NCBI RefSeq assembly: GCF_003846175.1
Contig: NZ_ML123045.1
Coordinates: 1,222,982-1,286,981, forward strand
DNA: 64,000 bases
Direction: 5' to 3'
From: Streptomyces sp. ADI95-17
GTDB taxonomy: Bacteria; Actinomycetota; Actinomycetes; Streptomycetales; Streptomycetaceae
Positions 30,273 through 38,531 of the stretch are shown here, piece after piece. The position numbers and the translations under genes were made by a program. The notes below the pieces were generated by a model. It worked only from the letters and a program-made list of their open reading frames with translations. It was not told the DNA's origin and ran no database searches. Each line of letters opens with the position of its first letter. Position 1 is the stretch's first letter.

Positions 30273-31724
30273 GCCAGACGGCCGCGTCCGCCCCCAGCGG
30301 GCCGGGCGGGCGCGACCAGTCGGCGGGGGAGCCCTCGAAGGCGACCGGCGGCACCGCGTGCCGCAGCCGGCCCAGCGGGCCGTCCGTCTCCGTGAGCCAC
30401 TTCTCCGGGTCGTACGACGGATCCGCGGCCGCTTTCGCTGCTGTCTCCGCATCTGCATCTGCATCTGCATCCGGCTCCCGGCGGGCCGGCAGCTCGTCGA
30501 GCAGCCAGGCGGCGGTACGGGCCAGCGAGAGCGTGACCAGCCGGGAGCCGCCCTCGTCGTGCTGCTCGGTCAGCGCCCGCAGCACGGCGGCGGCCAGCAG
30601 ATAGCCGGTGGCGTGGTCGAGAGCCTGGGCGGGCAGCGCCCCGGGCGTGCCCCCGGGACCGGCGGCCTCGGCCGAGGCGATGCCGGTGGCCACCTGGACC
30701 AGACTGTCGAAGCCGCGCTGCCCCGCCCACGGACCGTGCCCCCAGGCCGAGAGCCGCCCGATCACCAGCCCCGGCCTGCGCGCGGCCAGGGCCCGCGGCG
30801 TGAGCCCGAACCGCTCGACGGAACCGGGCCGGTAGCCGATGACGACCACGTCCGCGTCGGCCAGCAGCCCGTCGAACGCGGCCGCGCCGGAGCGGCTGCC
30901 GAGATCCAGGTCCACCGACCGCTTCCCGAAGCCGGTGTCGCAGTGTGCGTCCGGGCTCTCCGGGAGCTGCGGGCGTCGATCCGCAGGACGTCCGCGCCGA
31001 GCAGCGCGAGCGTACGGGTGGCGACCGGCCCGGCGATGACCCGGGTGAGGTCCAGCACGCGCAACCCGGCGGCGGGCAGCAGCGGTTCACCGGCGAGTGC
31101 CGTCGTCCGGCGCACCGGAGCACCGTCGATACGGTCCCGGCCCACCAGCCCAGTGCCCGCGAGAGCCGCTCCCCGGGGGTCGGCCGCCCACCGGCCGGGC
31201 GTACGGGCGGCCACGGCCAGGCCGCCCGCCGCGTACACCGTCCGCTCGATCTCGTCGCTCGGGCGCCCGGCGAACGAGGCGGCGGCGGTCTCCACGGCGG
31301 TGTCGTCCGGGGCGTCCGCGGGCAGCCCCAGCGTGGCGAGCAACCGGGCCCGGTGGTGCGGGTAGTTGGCGTGCGTGCGCACCCAGCCGTCGGCTGTGCG
31401 CCAGAACCGGGACAGCGGGGCGAAGGTGGTCGCCGCGCGCCCGTCGATCCGCAGATGGCGCTCGCTGGTGAACGCCGTGGCCACCGCGCCGTCGTCGATC
31501 CGGACCCGCGGCACGGGGCGCGCGGTGCGGCGCGCGGCCAGTTCGGCGGCGGCCAGCGAGCAGACCGCGACGGCGGAGCGGGCCAGCTCCATGACGGGCA
31601 GCCGGGCGGGGAGCAGCCCGCCGGGGCCGCTTCGCGCGGGAGGCTCGATGTGCGCGAGGAGCGCGGGGTCACCGCCGAGCGCCGCCCACGCCTGTTCGGT
31701 GCCGGAGCTGTGTGCCTGGTTCAT
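30262..31724 (-). pseudogene. CaiB/BaiF CoA-transferase family gene with a frameshift
   Basis: Two frames together give one full protein. From the ATG at 31724 the N-terminal half reads through GLRVLDLTRVIAGPVATRTLALLGADVLRID, the CaiB/BaiF active-site region; the C-terminal half continues in another frame from PQLPESPDAHCDTGFGKRSV to the stop at 30262. They join if one base is added to the G-run at 30971-30973 (a C-run on the coding strand). So either the gene is broken or the run was misread. The family moves CoA between carboxylic acids. It overlaps the convergent dehydrogenase gene by 11 bases. Confidence 0.75.
30449..30472. repeat. Hexanucleotide repeat inside the CoA-transferase gene
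   Basis: Four tandem copies of GCATCT (the last one GCATCC) encode an Asp-Ala repeat in the C-terminal half of the CoA-transferase. In-frame copy-number change would not break the gene. Confidence 0.8.
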
Positions 31725-31754
31725 CCCCGCACTATGGCACTGAGTGCCACCGGG

Positions 31755-31860
31755 CGGGAAGGAGCCCCGGGAACGGCGCGGGAAGGAGCCCCGGGAACGG
31801 CGCGGGCCAGGGCCCGGAAGGCGGCGGGAGGGACCGGAAAGACGGCGGGAGGGACCGGCC
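31755..31860. repeat. Two short tandem repeats between CoA-transferase and subtilisin genes
   Basis: A 24-base unit is repeated twice without change (31755-31778 and 31779-31802), then a second GGCGGGAGGGACCGG block recurs with a period of 21 bases (about 31822-31860). They fill most of the 176-base gap upstream of the CoA-transferase start and downstream of the subtilisin stop. Slipped-strand duplication is the simplest origin. Confidence 0.75.
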
Positions 31861-31900
31861 GAAGACTCCGGACCGGCCCTCCCGCCGCGCCGCGTTCCGG

Positions 31901-33436
31901 CTACCAGCGGACCGCGTTCAGCGCGTTCACCACACCGGCGCCGTAGAAGCCGTTGCGGTTCTTGCCGCCCTCGCATACGGCGTCGATCTTGCCGTCACCG
32001 TCGATGTCGTACGGGGCTCCGCACGCGGTGGCGTCGGCCTCGGCGCTCAGCAGCGCCTTCACCGCGGCCGCCGAGGCGTGCGGGTGCGTCGACTTGATCA
32101 GGGCCGCGACACCCGCGACATGCGGGGAGGCCATCGACGTACCGGCCTTGTAGCCGTACTCGCCGTTCGGCAGCGTGGAAAGGATCAGACCGCTCGTGGC
32201 CGGCGGGGCGGGCGTCTGGTACGCCGTGGAGTCACCGCCCGGGGCCGCCACGTCGATGACGCCGTTCCCGTAGTTCGAGTAGGAGGCCTTCAGACCCTTG
32301 GCACCGGTCGCGGAGACCGTCACGACGCCCGGCAGCTGAACCGGGATGTCGAGGCACTCGCGAGGGTTGATCGTCCTGGTGACGGTCGTGCTGTCGTTCG
32401 GGCTCCCCGTGTCCTCGATCGCGTCGGAGGCCAGGTCGAAGCTGCTGTTGCCGGACGAGGCGATGTTGACCGTCCCCCTGCGCTCCGCGTACCGGGTGGC
32501 ACGGGCGACCGCGTCGACCAGGGCGCCCTGGTCCGGGTCGTTCTTGCAGTTGAACATCCACGGGTCGGTGAAGTAGCTGTTGTTGGTGACATCGACATCG
32601 TGCTCGGCGGCCCAGACGAAGCCGCAGACGATCGACTCGGTGTAGAAGAAGCCGTCCGGGTTCGCCACCTTGATCCCGGCGACCTTGACGCCCGGCGCGA
32701 CCCCGGTGACCCCGATGCCGTTCTTCGCGGCGGCGATGGTCCCCGCGACATGGGTGCCGTGGTTGCTCTCGCCGGGCTTCGAACGCCAGGCGCCGTCCGT
32801 GGTGTCCGGCGCCCCGGAGACGCAGTTCGCCGATGCCCGGCGGTCGAAGTTCGGCGCCAGGTCCGGATGGGTGTCGTCGACGCCCGTGTCGATGACCGCG
32901 ACCGTCACCTTGCTGCTGCCCAGCGTCCGCTTGTGCGCCTGGTCCGCCTTGATGGCGGGCAGGTCCCACTGCAGGGGCTCCATCGGGTCCTGGTCACCCG
33001 TCGCCTTCGCCGACGCGGCCTTCGCCTGCGCGGCGGTGAGCGGCTGCTCGACCCCGGTGTCCGTGGTGGCCTGCGGAACGATGGGGCTGGTGCGGGTGGC
33101 ACCCGCCGAATCGACGCCCCGGACCCGGCGGATCGACTTCGCGAAGTCCGGGTTCTGCGAGTGGACGACGATGACGCCGATCTGGTCGTAGGAGATCACC
33201 ACCGTGCCGCCGGCCGCGGCTATCGCCTTCTTCACCTGCTTGACGGTCCCGTGACCGCCCCGCGTGTTGACCACGTACGAGAGCTTCGGGCCGTCCGTCG
33301 ACACCGCAGCCGTGGGCTGCGCGTCCATGGGTTCGGCAGAGGCGGCCGCCGTCGGCAGGAAGCCGAGCGAAGCCGTGAGTGCCAATCCGACGGGCAACGA
33401 CAGTGCGCGCGTCCGTCTGGATCCCAGATGAGCCAT
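31901..33436 (-). CDS. Secreted S8 family serine peptidase (subtilisin-like)
   Basis: A 511-residue secreted protease. A signal peptide (about 1-34, with RRTR and a hydrophobic core ending in AAASA) is followed by an inhibitor-type propeptide to about 130 and a subtilisin domain. The triad is Asp in VAVIDTGVDDTHPDL, His in ESNHGTHVAGT and Ser in GTSMASPHVAG. The extra cysteines suggest disulfides. Family members digest extracellular protein or process exported proteins. The 291-base gap upstream holds its promoter region but no motif I can name; AT-rich DNA lies at 33505-33535. Confidence 0.93.
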   Translation of the reverse strand: MAHLGSRRTRALSLPVGLALTASLGFLPTAAASAEPMDAQPTAAVSTDGPKLSYVVNTRGGHGTVKQVKKAIAAAGGTVVISYDQIGVIVVHSQNPDFAKSIRRVRGVDSAGATRTSPIVPQATTDTGVEQPLTAAQAKAASAKATGDQDPMEPLQWDLPAIKADQAHKRTLGSSKVTVAVIDTGVDDTHPDLAPNFDRRASANCVSGAPDTTDGAWRSKPGESNHGTHVAGTIAAAKNGIGVTGVAPGVKVAGIKVANPDGFFYTESIVCGFVWAAEHDVDVTNNSYFTDPWMFNCKNDPDQGALVDAVARATRYAERRGTVNIASSGNSSFDLASDAIEDTGSPNDSTTVTRTINPRECLDIPVQLPGVVTVSATGAKGLKASYSNYGNGVIDVAAPGGDSTAYQTPAPPATSGLILSTLPNGEYGYKAGTSMASPHVAGVAALIKSTHPHASAAAVKALLSAEADATACGAPYDIDGDGKIDAVCEGGKNRNGFYGAGVVNALNAVRW

Positions 33437-33727
33437 GGGGTCTCCACATCATCCGTGCCGGTCGACCGGACACCGGGCGTGTCCAGTCGCGTACATGACG
33501 AGTGAAGTTATCGCTGATCAACCCCGCTCTTCAATGATTTCGCGGGGCCGGGTTCGGCCGGACGGGCGGGAAACGGCGCGTGGGAGAAGTACGGCCCCGC
33601 GGTGAACCGCTTCGCCGCGCCCTCCGTGCCGTTGTCGGGGGAGGTGCAACGACACCCCCGACACCCGGCGTTCCCAGTGAGATCCACCGTCACCGACACC
33701 ACCGCACCCGCGTCGCGAGGAGATTCC

Positions 33728-34093
33728 GTGGCTACCGATGCACCGCCGCCCGAAGCCAGTACGGACGCGCCCCCTGCCCAGCCCGACACCGAGGCGTTCG
33801 TCGCGATGCAGGAGAGCGGGGAGTTCGGCGAACTGCGCCGCGCCTACCGCTCGTTCGCCTTTCCGCTGACCATCGCGTTCGTCCTCTGGTACCTGCTCTA
33901 CGTGCTGCTGTCCAACTACGCGGGCGGCTTCATGGGCACCAAGGTGTACAGCAACATCAACGTGGCCTTCGTGTTCGGCCTCGCCCAGTTCGTCACCACC
34001 TTCCTCATCGCCTGGTTCTACTCCCGGCACGCGGCCGCCGAGCTCGACCCGAAGGCCGAGGCCATCAAGTCCCGCATGGAGGCCGACGCATGA
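33728..34093 (+). CDS. DUF485 family membrane protein, partner of the acetate symporter
   Basis: A 121-residue protein with a Pro/Ala/Thr-rich cytoplasmic N-terminus and two membrane helices (about 50-72 and 88-108), with RRAYRSFAFPLTIAFVLWY at the first. DUF485 proteins are nearly always encoded just before an acetate/pyruvate sodium symporter, as here, and are thought to assist it. The GTG at 33728 has a GAGGAGA ribosome binding site and is preferred to the upstream in-frame start. Its stop overlaps the symporter start by four bases (ATGA). Confidence 0.87.
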   Translation: MATDAPPPEASTDAPPAQPDTEAFVAMQESGEFGELRRAYRSFAFPLTIAFVLWYLLYVLLSNYAGGFMGTKVYSNINVAFVFGLAQFVTTFLIAWFYSRHAAAELDPKAEAIKSRMEADA

Positions 34094-35733
34094 GCGCCGC
34101 GTACCACTCGCACACCGCCGTCCAGCTGGCCGCCACCTCCTCGACCACCGAGCACCGGCCACTGATCATCACGCTCTTCGCCGTGTTCGTCGCCGCGACC
34201 CTGGGTATCACCGTCTGGGCCGGCCGGCAGACCAGGAGCGCCTCCGACTTCTACGCGGGCGGCCGCCAGTTCACCGCCTTCCAGAACGGACTCGCGGTCT
34301 CCGGCGACTACATGTCCGCCGCGTCCTTCCTCGGCATCGCCGGAGCCATCGCCCTCTTCGGCTACGACGGCTTCCTGTACTCCATCGGCTTCCTCGTCGC
34401 CTGGCTCGTCGCCCTGCTGCTGGTCGCCGAACCGCTGCGCAACTCGGGCCGCTACACGATGGGCGACGTCCTCGCCTACCGGATGCGCCAGCGCCCGGTC
34501 CGTACCGCCTCCGGCGTCTCCACCATCATCGTCTCGATCTTCTACCTGCTGGCCCAGATGGCGGGCGCGGGCGTCCTGGTCTCCCTGCTGCTCGGCATCA
34601 CCAGCGACGCGGGCAAGATCCTCATCGTCGCCCTCGTCGGCGTACTGATGATCGTCTACGTCACCATCGGCGGCATGAAGGGCACCACCTGGGTGCAGAT
34701 GGTCAAGGCCGTGCTGCTCATCGCCGGTGCCCTGCTGATGACCTTCCTGGTGCTGCTGAAGTTCGACTTCAACATCTCCGACCTGCTGGGCACGGCCGCC
34801 GAGAAGAGCGGCCACGGAGCGGCGTTCCTGGAGCCCGGCCTCAAGTACGGTGCCACCGGCACCTCGAAGCTGGACTTCCTCTCGCTCGGCATCGCCCTGG
34901 TCCTCGGTACCGCCGGCCTGCCGCACATCCTGATCCGCTTCTACACGGTGCCGACCGCCAAGGCCGCCCGTAAGTCGGTCAACTGGGCCATCGGCATCAT
35001 CGGCGCCTTCTACCTGATGACGATCGCCCTCGGCTTCGGCGCCGCGGCCCTCATCGGCCCCGACGAGATCAAGGCGAAGAACCCGGCCGGCAACGCGGCC
35101 GCACCGCAGCTCGCCGAATACCTCGGCGGGGTCGGCACCACCGGCGGCGCCGTACTGCTCGCCGTGATCTCGGCCGTCGCCTTCGCCACCATCCTCGCCG
35201 TCGTCGCGGGACTCACCCTCGCCTCCTCGTCCTCCTTCGCGCACGACATCTACGCCAACGTCATCCGCAAGGGAAAGGCCACCGAGAAGGAGGAGATGCG
35301 GGCGGCCCGCTGGGCCACCGTCCTCATCGGCGCGGTCGCGATCGTCCTGGGCGCCTTCGCCCGCGACATGAACGTCGCCGGACTGGTGGCGCTGGCGTTC
35401 GCCGTCGCCGCCTCCGCCAACCTGCCGACCATCCTCTACAGCCTCTTCTGGAAGCGGTTCACCACCCAGGGCGCCCTCTGGTCGATCTACGGCGGCCTGG
35501 CGAGCTCGGTGATCCTGGTGCTGTTCTCGCCGGTCGTCTCCGGCAACCCGAAGACGTCGATGTTCAAGGGCGTCGACTTCGCCTGGTTCCCGCTGGAGAA
35601 CCCCGGCCTGATCTCCATCCCGCTGGGCTTCCTGCTCGGCTGGGTCGGCTCCCTCCTCTCGAAGGAGGAGCCGGACAAGGGCAAGTACGCCGAGCTGGAG
35701 GTCAAGTCCCTCACCGGCGTCGGAGCACACTGA
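34090..35733 (+). CDS. Sodium:solute (acetate/pyruvate-type) symporter
   Basis: A 547-residue SSS-family transporter with about 13 helices. It carries the ActP/MctC hallmarks: SDFYAGGRQFTAFQNGLAVSGDYMSAASFLG near the start, GLPHILIRFYTVP in the middle and a run of serines in TLASSSSFAHDIYAN. Relatives take up acetate, pyruvate or other short monocarboxylates with Na+ or H+. Coupled translation with DUF485 supports this. No acetyl-CoA synthetase gene is nearby. The gene ends before a strong hairpin terminator. Confidence 0.9.
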   Translation: MSAAYHSHTAVQLAATSSTTEHRPLIITLFAVFVAATLGITVWAGRQTRSASDFYAGGRQFTAFQNGLAVSGDYMSAASFLGIAGAIALFGYDGFLYSIGFLVAWLVALLLVAEPLRNSGRYTMGDVLAYRMRQRPVRTASGVSTIIVSIFYLLAQMAGAGVLVSLLLGITSDAGKILIVALVGVLMIVYVTIGGMKGTTWVQMVKAVLLIAGALLMTFLVLLKFDFNISDLLGTAAEKSGHGAAFLEPGLKYGATGTSKLDFLSLGIALVLGTAGLPHILIRFYTVPTAKAARKSVNWAIGIIGAFYLMTIALGFGAAALIGPDEIKAKNPAGNAAAPQLAEYLGGVGTTGGAVLLAVISAVAFATILAVVAGLTLASSSSFAHDIYANVIRKGKATEKEEMRAARWATVLIGAVAIVLGAFARDMNVAGLVALAFAVAASANLPTILYSLFWKRFTTQGALWSIYGGLASSVILVLFSPVVSGNPKTSMFKGVDFAWFPLENPGLISIPLGFLLGWVGSLLSKEEPDKGKYAELEVKSLTGVGAH

Positions 35734-35763
35734 GCGAGCGGCGCCACAGGCGCCTGCCGCTCC

Positions 35764-35797
35764 GCGGCCGTGTCGTAGGGTCCTACGACACGGCCGC
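35764..35797 (+). terminator. Strong hairpin terminator after the symporter gene
   Basis: A perfect 16-bp inverted repeat (35764-35779 and 35782-35797) with only two unpaired bases in the centre, 30 bases after the stop. It insulates moaA from the symporter transcript. Confidence 0.85.
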
Positions 35798-35923
35798 GCC
35801 GCACCTCGTGCCAAACGGGCCCCGCCGATGTCACAGCTCTCGCGTAGTCTCGGAAGAGTCAGCCGGAAGGGCCGGACGGAGAGCGGAATCGGCACCGGGA
35901 AGCAATCGGGGGAGGGGGCCCAC

Positions 35924-36913
35924 GTGCTCATCGACACCTACGACCGGGTAGCCACCGACCTGCGCGTCTCGCTGACCGACCGGTGCAATCTGCGGTGCAC
36001 GTACTGCATGCCGGAAGAGGGCCTGCAATGGCTGGCCAAGCCCGATCTGCTCACCGACGACGAGATCGTCCGGCTGATCGACATCGCCGTCACCCGGCTC
36101 GGCATCACGGAGGTCCGCTTCACCGGCGGCGAACCGCTGCTGCGCCCCGGGCTCGTCTCCATCGTCGAGCGGTGCGCCGCCCTCGCCCCGCGCCCCCGGA
36201 TGTCGCTCACCACCAACGGCATCGGCCTGCGGCGCACCGCCGCCGCCCTCAAGGCCGCCGGGCTCGACCGGGTCAACGTCTCGCTGGACACCCTGCGCCC
36301 CGACGTCTTCAAGACCCTCACCCGCCGCGACCGCCACCACGACGTGCTGGCCGGCCTCGAAGCCGCCCGCGAAGCCGGACTCACCCCCGTCAAGGTCAAC
36401 ACCGTCCTGATGCCGGGGCTCAACGAGGACGAGGCCCCCGAGCTGCTCGCCTGGGCCGTCGAGCACGGGTACGAGCTCCGCTTCATCGAGCAGATGCCGC
36501 TCGACGCCCAGCACGGCTGGAAGCGCGACGGCATGATCACGGCAGGCGACATACTGCGCTCGCTGCGCACCCGCTTCACTCTCACCGAGGAGGGCGCCGG
36601 GGAGCGCGGCTCCGCCCCCGCCGAGCGCTGGCTCGTCGACGGCGGCCCCCACCGGGTCGGCGTCATCGCCTCCGTCACCCGCCCCTTCTGCCGGGCCTGC
36701 GACCGCACCAGGCTCACCGCCGACGGCCAGGTGCGCACCTGCCTCTTCGCCCGCGAGGAGACCGACCTGCGCGGCGCCCTGCGCTCGGACGCGTCGGACG
36801 AGGAGATCGCCCGGATCTGGACGCTCGCGATGTGGGGGAAGAAGGCCGGATCAGGCCTGGACGAGCCGTCCTTCCTGCAACCGGACCGGCCGATGTCGGC
36901 GATCGGCGGCTAG
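35924..36913 (+). CDS. moaA: GTP 3',8-cyclase MoaA
   Basis: Radical SAM enzyme that rearranges GTP in the first step of molybdenum cofactor synthesis. The 329-residue protein has the SAM-cluster cysteines Cys21, Cys25 and Cys28 in CNLRCTYC, the second cluster in FCRACDRTRLTADGQVRTC, and the C-terminal Gly-Gly tail that enters the active site. The GTG at 35924 is preceded by GGGGGAGGG; upstream residues in the open frame do not belong to the family. It is monocistronic. A TAGTCT box near 35851 could be its -10. Confidence 0.95.
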   Translation: MLIDTYDRVATDLRVSLTDRCNLRCTYCMPEEGLQWLAKPDLLTDDEIVRLIDIAVTRLGITEVRFTGGEPLLRPGLVSIVERCAALAPRPRMSLTTNGIGLRRTAAALKAAGLDRVNVSLDTLRPDVFKTLTRRDRHHDVLAGLEAAREAGLTPVKVNTVLMPGLNEDEAPELLAWAVEHGYELRFIEQMPLDAQHGWKRDGMITAGDILRSLRTRFTLTEEGAGERGSAPAERWLVDGGPHRVGVIASVTRPFCRACDRTRLTADGQVRTCLFAREETDLRGALRSDASDEEIARIWTLAMWGKKAGSGLDEPSFLQPDRPMSAIGG

Positions 36914-37017
36914 GGTCTGGGATATATTTCGCCGTGCCGAATCAGCGGGTGTCAGCTTTCACCCGATGCCGAGCGGCACGAAGGGCCCGACCCGGGAGGC
37001 ACCCCGAGCCAGACCCT
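36912..37017 (+). ncRNA. Candidate structured RNA after moaA
   Basis: Three nested stems follow the moaA stop: outer 36912-36920 with 37009-37017 (9 bp), middle 36933-36939 with 36974-36980 (7 bp), inner 36946-36951 with 36960-36965 (6 bp), each perfect. A separate hairpin at 37032-37062 follows. It could be a 3' UTR structure of moaA or an independent RNA of about 150 bases. I match it to no known family. Orientation is assumed from moaA. Confidence 0.35.
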
Positions 37018-37031
37018 CCGATGCAGTTCAC

Positions 37032-37062
37032 AAGCCCGGTCGCCCAACTGTCGACCGGGCTT
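37032..37062. terminator. Hairpin terminator between moaA and the small-peptide gene
   Basis: A perfect 11-bp inverted repeat (37032-37042 and 37052-37062) with a nine-base loop, flanked by short A and T ends. It can serve moaA on the plus strand and the 42-residue peptide gene on the minus strand, whose stop is 46 bases away. Confidence 0.75.
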
Positions 37063-37107
37063 CTGCGTATGCAGCTCCGGTCGCGACCGTCTCGTGTGTG
37101 GGGACTG

Positions 37108-37236
37108 CTACTGCATGAACTGCCCCACAGCGGCAATGATCGCCACGAACAGCCCTGCCATCGCCAGACAGACCTGCCACCTCTCGGCATCGGTCCACCT
37201 TCGCCTGCGAGGCTTCACATCGCTTTGATCACTCAC
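37108..37236 (-). CDS. Small single-helix membrane peptide, 42 residues
   Basis: A short reading frame from GTG at 37236 to TAG at 37108. The ribosome binding site GAGGAGGAG ends four bases before the start and is among the strongest in the window. Residues 1-21 are polar and basic (KPRRRRW), then one hydrophobic helix follows (about 22-39, LAMAGLFVAIIAAVG). The positive-inside rule puts the N-terminus in the cytoplasm. Its upstream region is a copy of the promoter region of the 6C RNA. I know no family; a small regulator of a membrane complex is possible. Confidence 0.7.
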   Translation of the reverse strand: MSDQSDVKPRRRRWTDAERWQVCLAMAGLFVAIIAAVGQFMQ

Positions 37237-37304
37237 AGCTCCTCCTCGTTCGTCCAGCAGCCCCGCTGAACGGCCTTGTCCGTCAGCGAGCCTGCCCCGA
37301 GGAA

Positions 37305-37391
37305 CGATGCGGAGCGCGCACGAAGTCTGTCACGAGTACCGGGGAGGGGTGCACCGGAACCCCGTGATTGATCTGAGCTTTTCTTGAGCTT
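37305..37391. repeat. Direct repeat copy 1 (6C-type promoter region before the small-peptide gene)
   Basis: This stretch matches 37806-37891 in ordered blocks: GATGCGGAGCGC, ACGAAGT, TGTCACG, ACCGGGG, GATCTGAG and TTTTCTTGAGC. On the minus strand it holds a possible -10, CAGACT (37329 to 37324), which would start a transcript near 37317 with an 80-base leader to the small-peptide gene. The rest of the 6C RNA was not copied. Confidence 0.7.
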
Positions 37392-37403
37392 CGGAGCTCC
37401 GCG

Positions 37404-37661
37404 CTAGGGCGCGTCCGGTCCCGGTCCGCGGGACTCCCACTCCGTCAGGGTCACGACCTCCTTGAGGAAACTCCTGACGTCCAGGAACGAGGAGAGGTGC
37501 TCCCGGTGTTCCTCGCAGGCCAGCCAGGTCTTGCGGCGCTCCGGGGTGTGCAGCTTCGGGTTGTTCCAGGCGAGCACCCATACGGCGTCGGCCCGGCAGC
37601 CCTTGGCGGAACAGATCGGTGCGGCGGCGGAGTTCCCGGCCGCGGTTTCAGGGGAGTTCAC
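37404..37661 (-). CDS. Conserved small protein with Cys/His cluster
   Basis: An 85-residue protein of unknown function. The middle holds Cys17, Cys22 and Cys49 with His53 and His56 (ICSAKGCRADAVWVLAWN and ACEEHREH), which could bind one metal ion; the end is an acidic helix. Streptomyces homologues are sometimes mislabelled as acetone carboxylase, for which it is far too small. It lies between the two copies of the direct repeat, and the 6C RNA terminator separates it from the upstream promoter. ATG start. Confidence 0.78.
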   Translation of the reverse strand: MNSPETAAGNSAAAPICSAKGCRADAVWVLAWNNPKLHTPERRKTWLACEEHREHLSSFLDVRSFLKEVVTLTEWESRGPGPDAP

Positions 37662-37742
37662 GGACTCAACCCTAGGTCAGTGCGGATGCGGGCCCTCGGT
37701 CCGGCCGGGCTCATCAGACGGCCAGGGCGCTCCCCGGGCGGA

Positions 37743-37820
37743 GAAAAAACGACGCCGAGCAGCCACGGGGGGAGCTGCCCGGCGTCGGTCCGTCGCTCCG
37801 ACGGGGGATGCGGAGCGCCT
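37743..37820 (-). ncRNA. 6C small RNA
   Basis: On the minus strand two stem-loops follow each other. The first has arms 37811-37817 and 37794-37800 and loop CATCCCCCGT; the second has 14-base arms 37774-37787 and 37750-37763 with one mismatch, loop TCCCCCCGTG, and a run of six Ts at 37749-37744. Two hairpins with C-rich loops ending in a terminator define the 6C RNA of Actinobacteria, known as B11/6C in Mycobacterium, where the C-rich loops pair with G-rich target mRNAs. A CATACT box at 37830-37825 places the start near 37818. The first loop here has five Cs. Confidence 0.82.
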
Positions 37821-37891
37821 ACGAAGTATGTCACGCAGACCGGGGTGCGGTGCCCGTAACTTCATGAATGATCTGAGGTTTTCTTGAGCCT
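37806..37891. repeat. Direct repeat copy 2 (promoter region of the 6C RNA)
   Basis: The counterpart of 37305-37391. It covers the 6C promoter, an upstream block (CTCAAGAAAA and CTCAGATCA on the minus strand) and the first bases of the RNA. The upstream blocks, conserved at the same distance from the -10 in both copies, may bind a shared activator. No standard -35 is visible in either copy. Confidence 0.75.
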
Positions 37892-37917
37892 ACGGTGCAG
37901 TGCGCACCCAACCGGGC

Positions 37918-38283
37918 TCAGGCCGATTCCCCGCCGCGGCGCACCCCGTCGCCCTCCGGACCGGGGTCCGCGGCACCGGCCACCGGCGCCGCGTCGAGCA
38001 CCGGCCGCATCGGCGCCGGCACGAAGGTGGAGGGCAGCGAAGGGGTGTTCTCCCGGCCCGCGTTGGCGATGACCACGGCCACGTACGGAAGCAGCACCCC
38101 GAGCGCGAGCGCCACGATCGCGACGTACCGCTCCACGTTCCACAGCACCGCGGCCAGGACCACCGAAACCGTCCGTACGGACATCGAGATCACATAGCGC
38201 CGCTGTCTGCCGCGCACATCGTCCGCGAGCCCCTGCCGGGCCCCCGTGATCCGGAAGACCTCGCCGCCGCTCTGCTTCCGCAT
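37918..38283 (-). CDS. DUF3099 family membrane protein
   Basis: A 121-residue protein. A basic cytoplasmic N-terminus (RRYVISMSVRTVSVVLAAVL) leads to two membrane helices (about 35-52 and 56-76), and the rest is a Pro/Ala/Gly-rich tail. This form matches DUF3099 proteins of Actinobacteria, whose function is unknown. The ATG at 38283 is preferred over the GTG just before it because GGGAG then sits five bases upstream. The 6C RNA lies downstream on the same strand. Confidence 0.83.
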   Translation of the reverse strand: MRKQSGGEVFRITGARQGLADDVRGRQRRYVISMSVRTVSVVLAAVLWNVERYVAIVALALGVLLPYVAVVIANAGRENTPSLPSTFVPAPMRPVLDAAPVAGAADPGPEGDGVRRGGESA

Positions 38284-38531
38284 CACGTCTCCCTCACCCT
38301 TCCCCCAGTGCCTCGCGGGCCGGGGGACACCTCATTCCCGCACCGGAGCTCCCCGGACCGGACCGCGAACCACGGTACGCCCGGCGGTCCGAGGCTTCGA
38401 GGCCGGGGCGCACTCTGTTCGTACATATCGGTATCCGCGCCCCACGTACGGCCCCCTCCGGCATGCGGCGCTCGGCCCGCGGGCCGAGACTGGGCGCACA
38501 TGCGCGACATCGCGTCGCACGAGGAGGCGAC

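Noticed and set aside
36942..37190. An 82-residue minus-strand frame in the moaA downstream region
   Set aside because: No ribosome binding site, composition of random high-GC frames, and it overlaps the better-supported 42-residue peptide and the structured region.
37404..37661. Annotation of the 85-residue protein as acetone carboxylase
   Set aside because: It is far too short and lacks any carboxylase motif; only a Cys/His cluster is visible.
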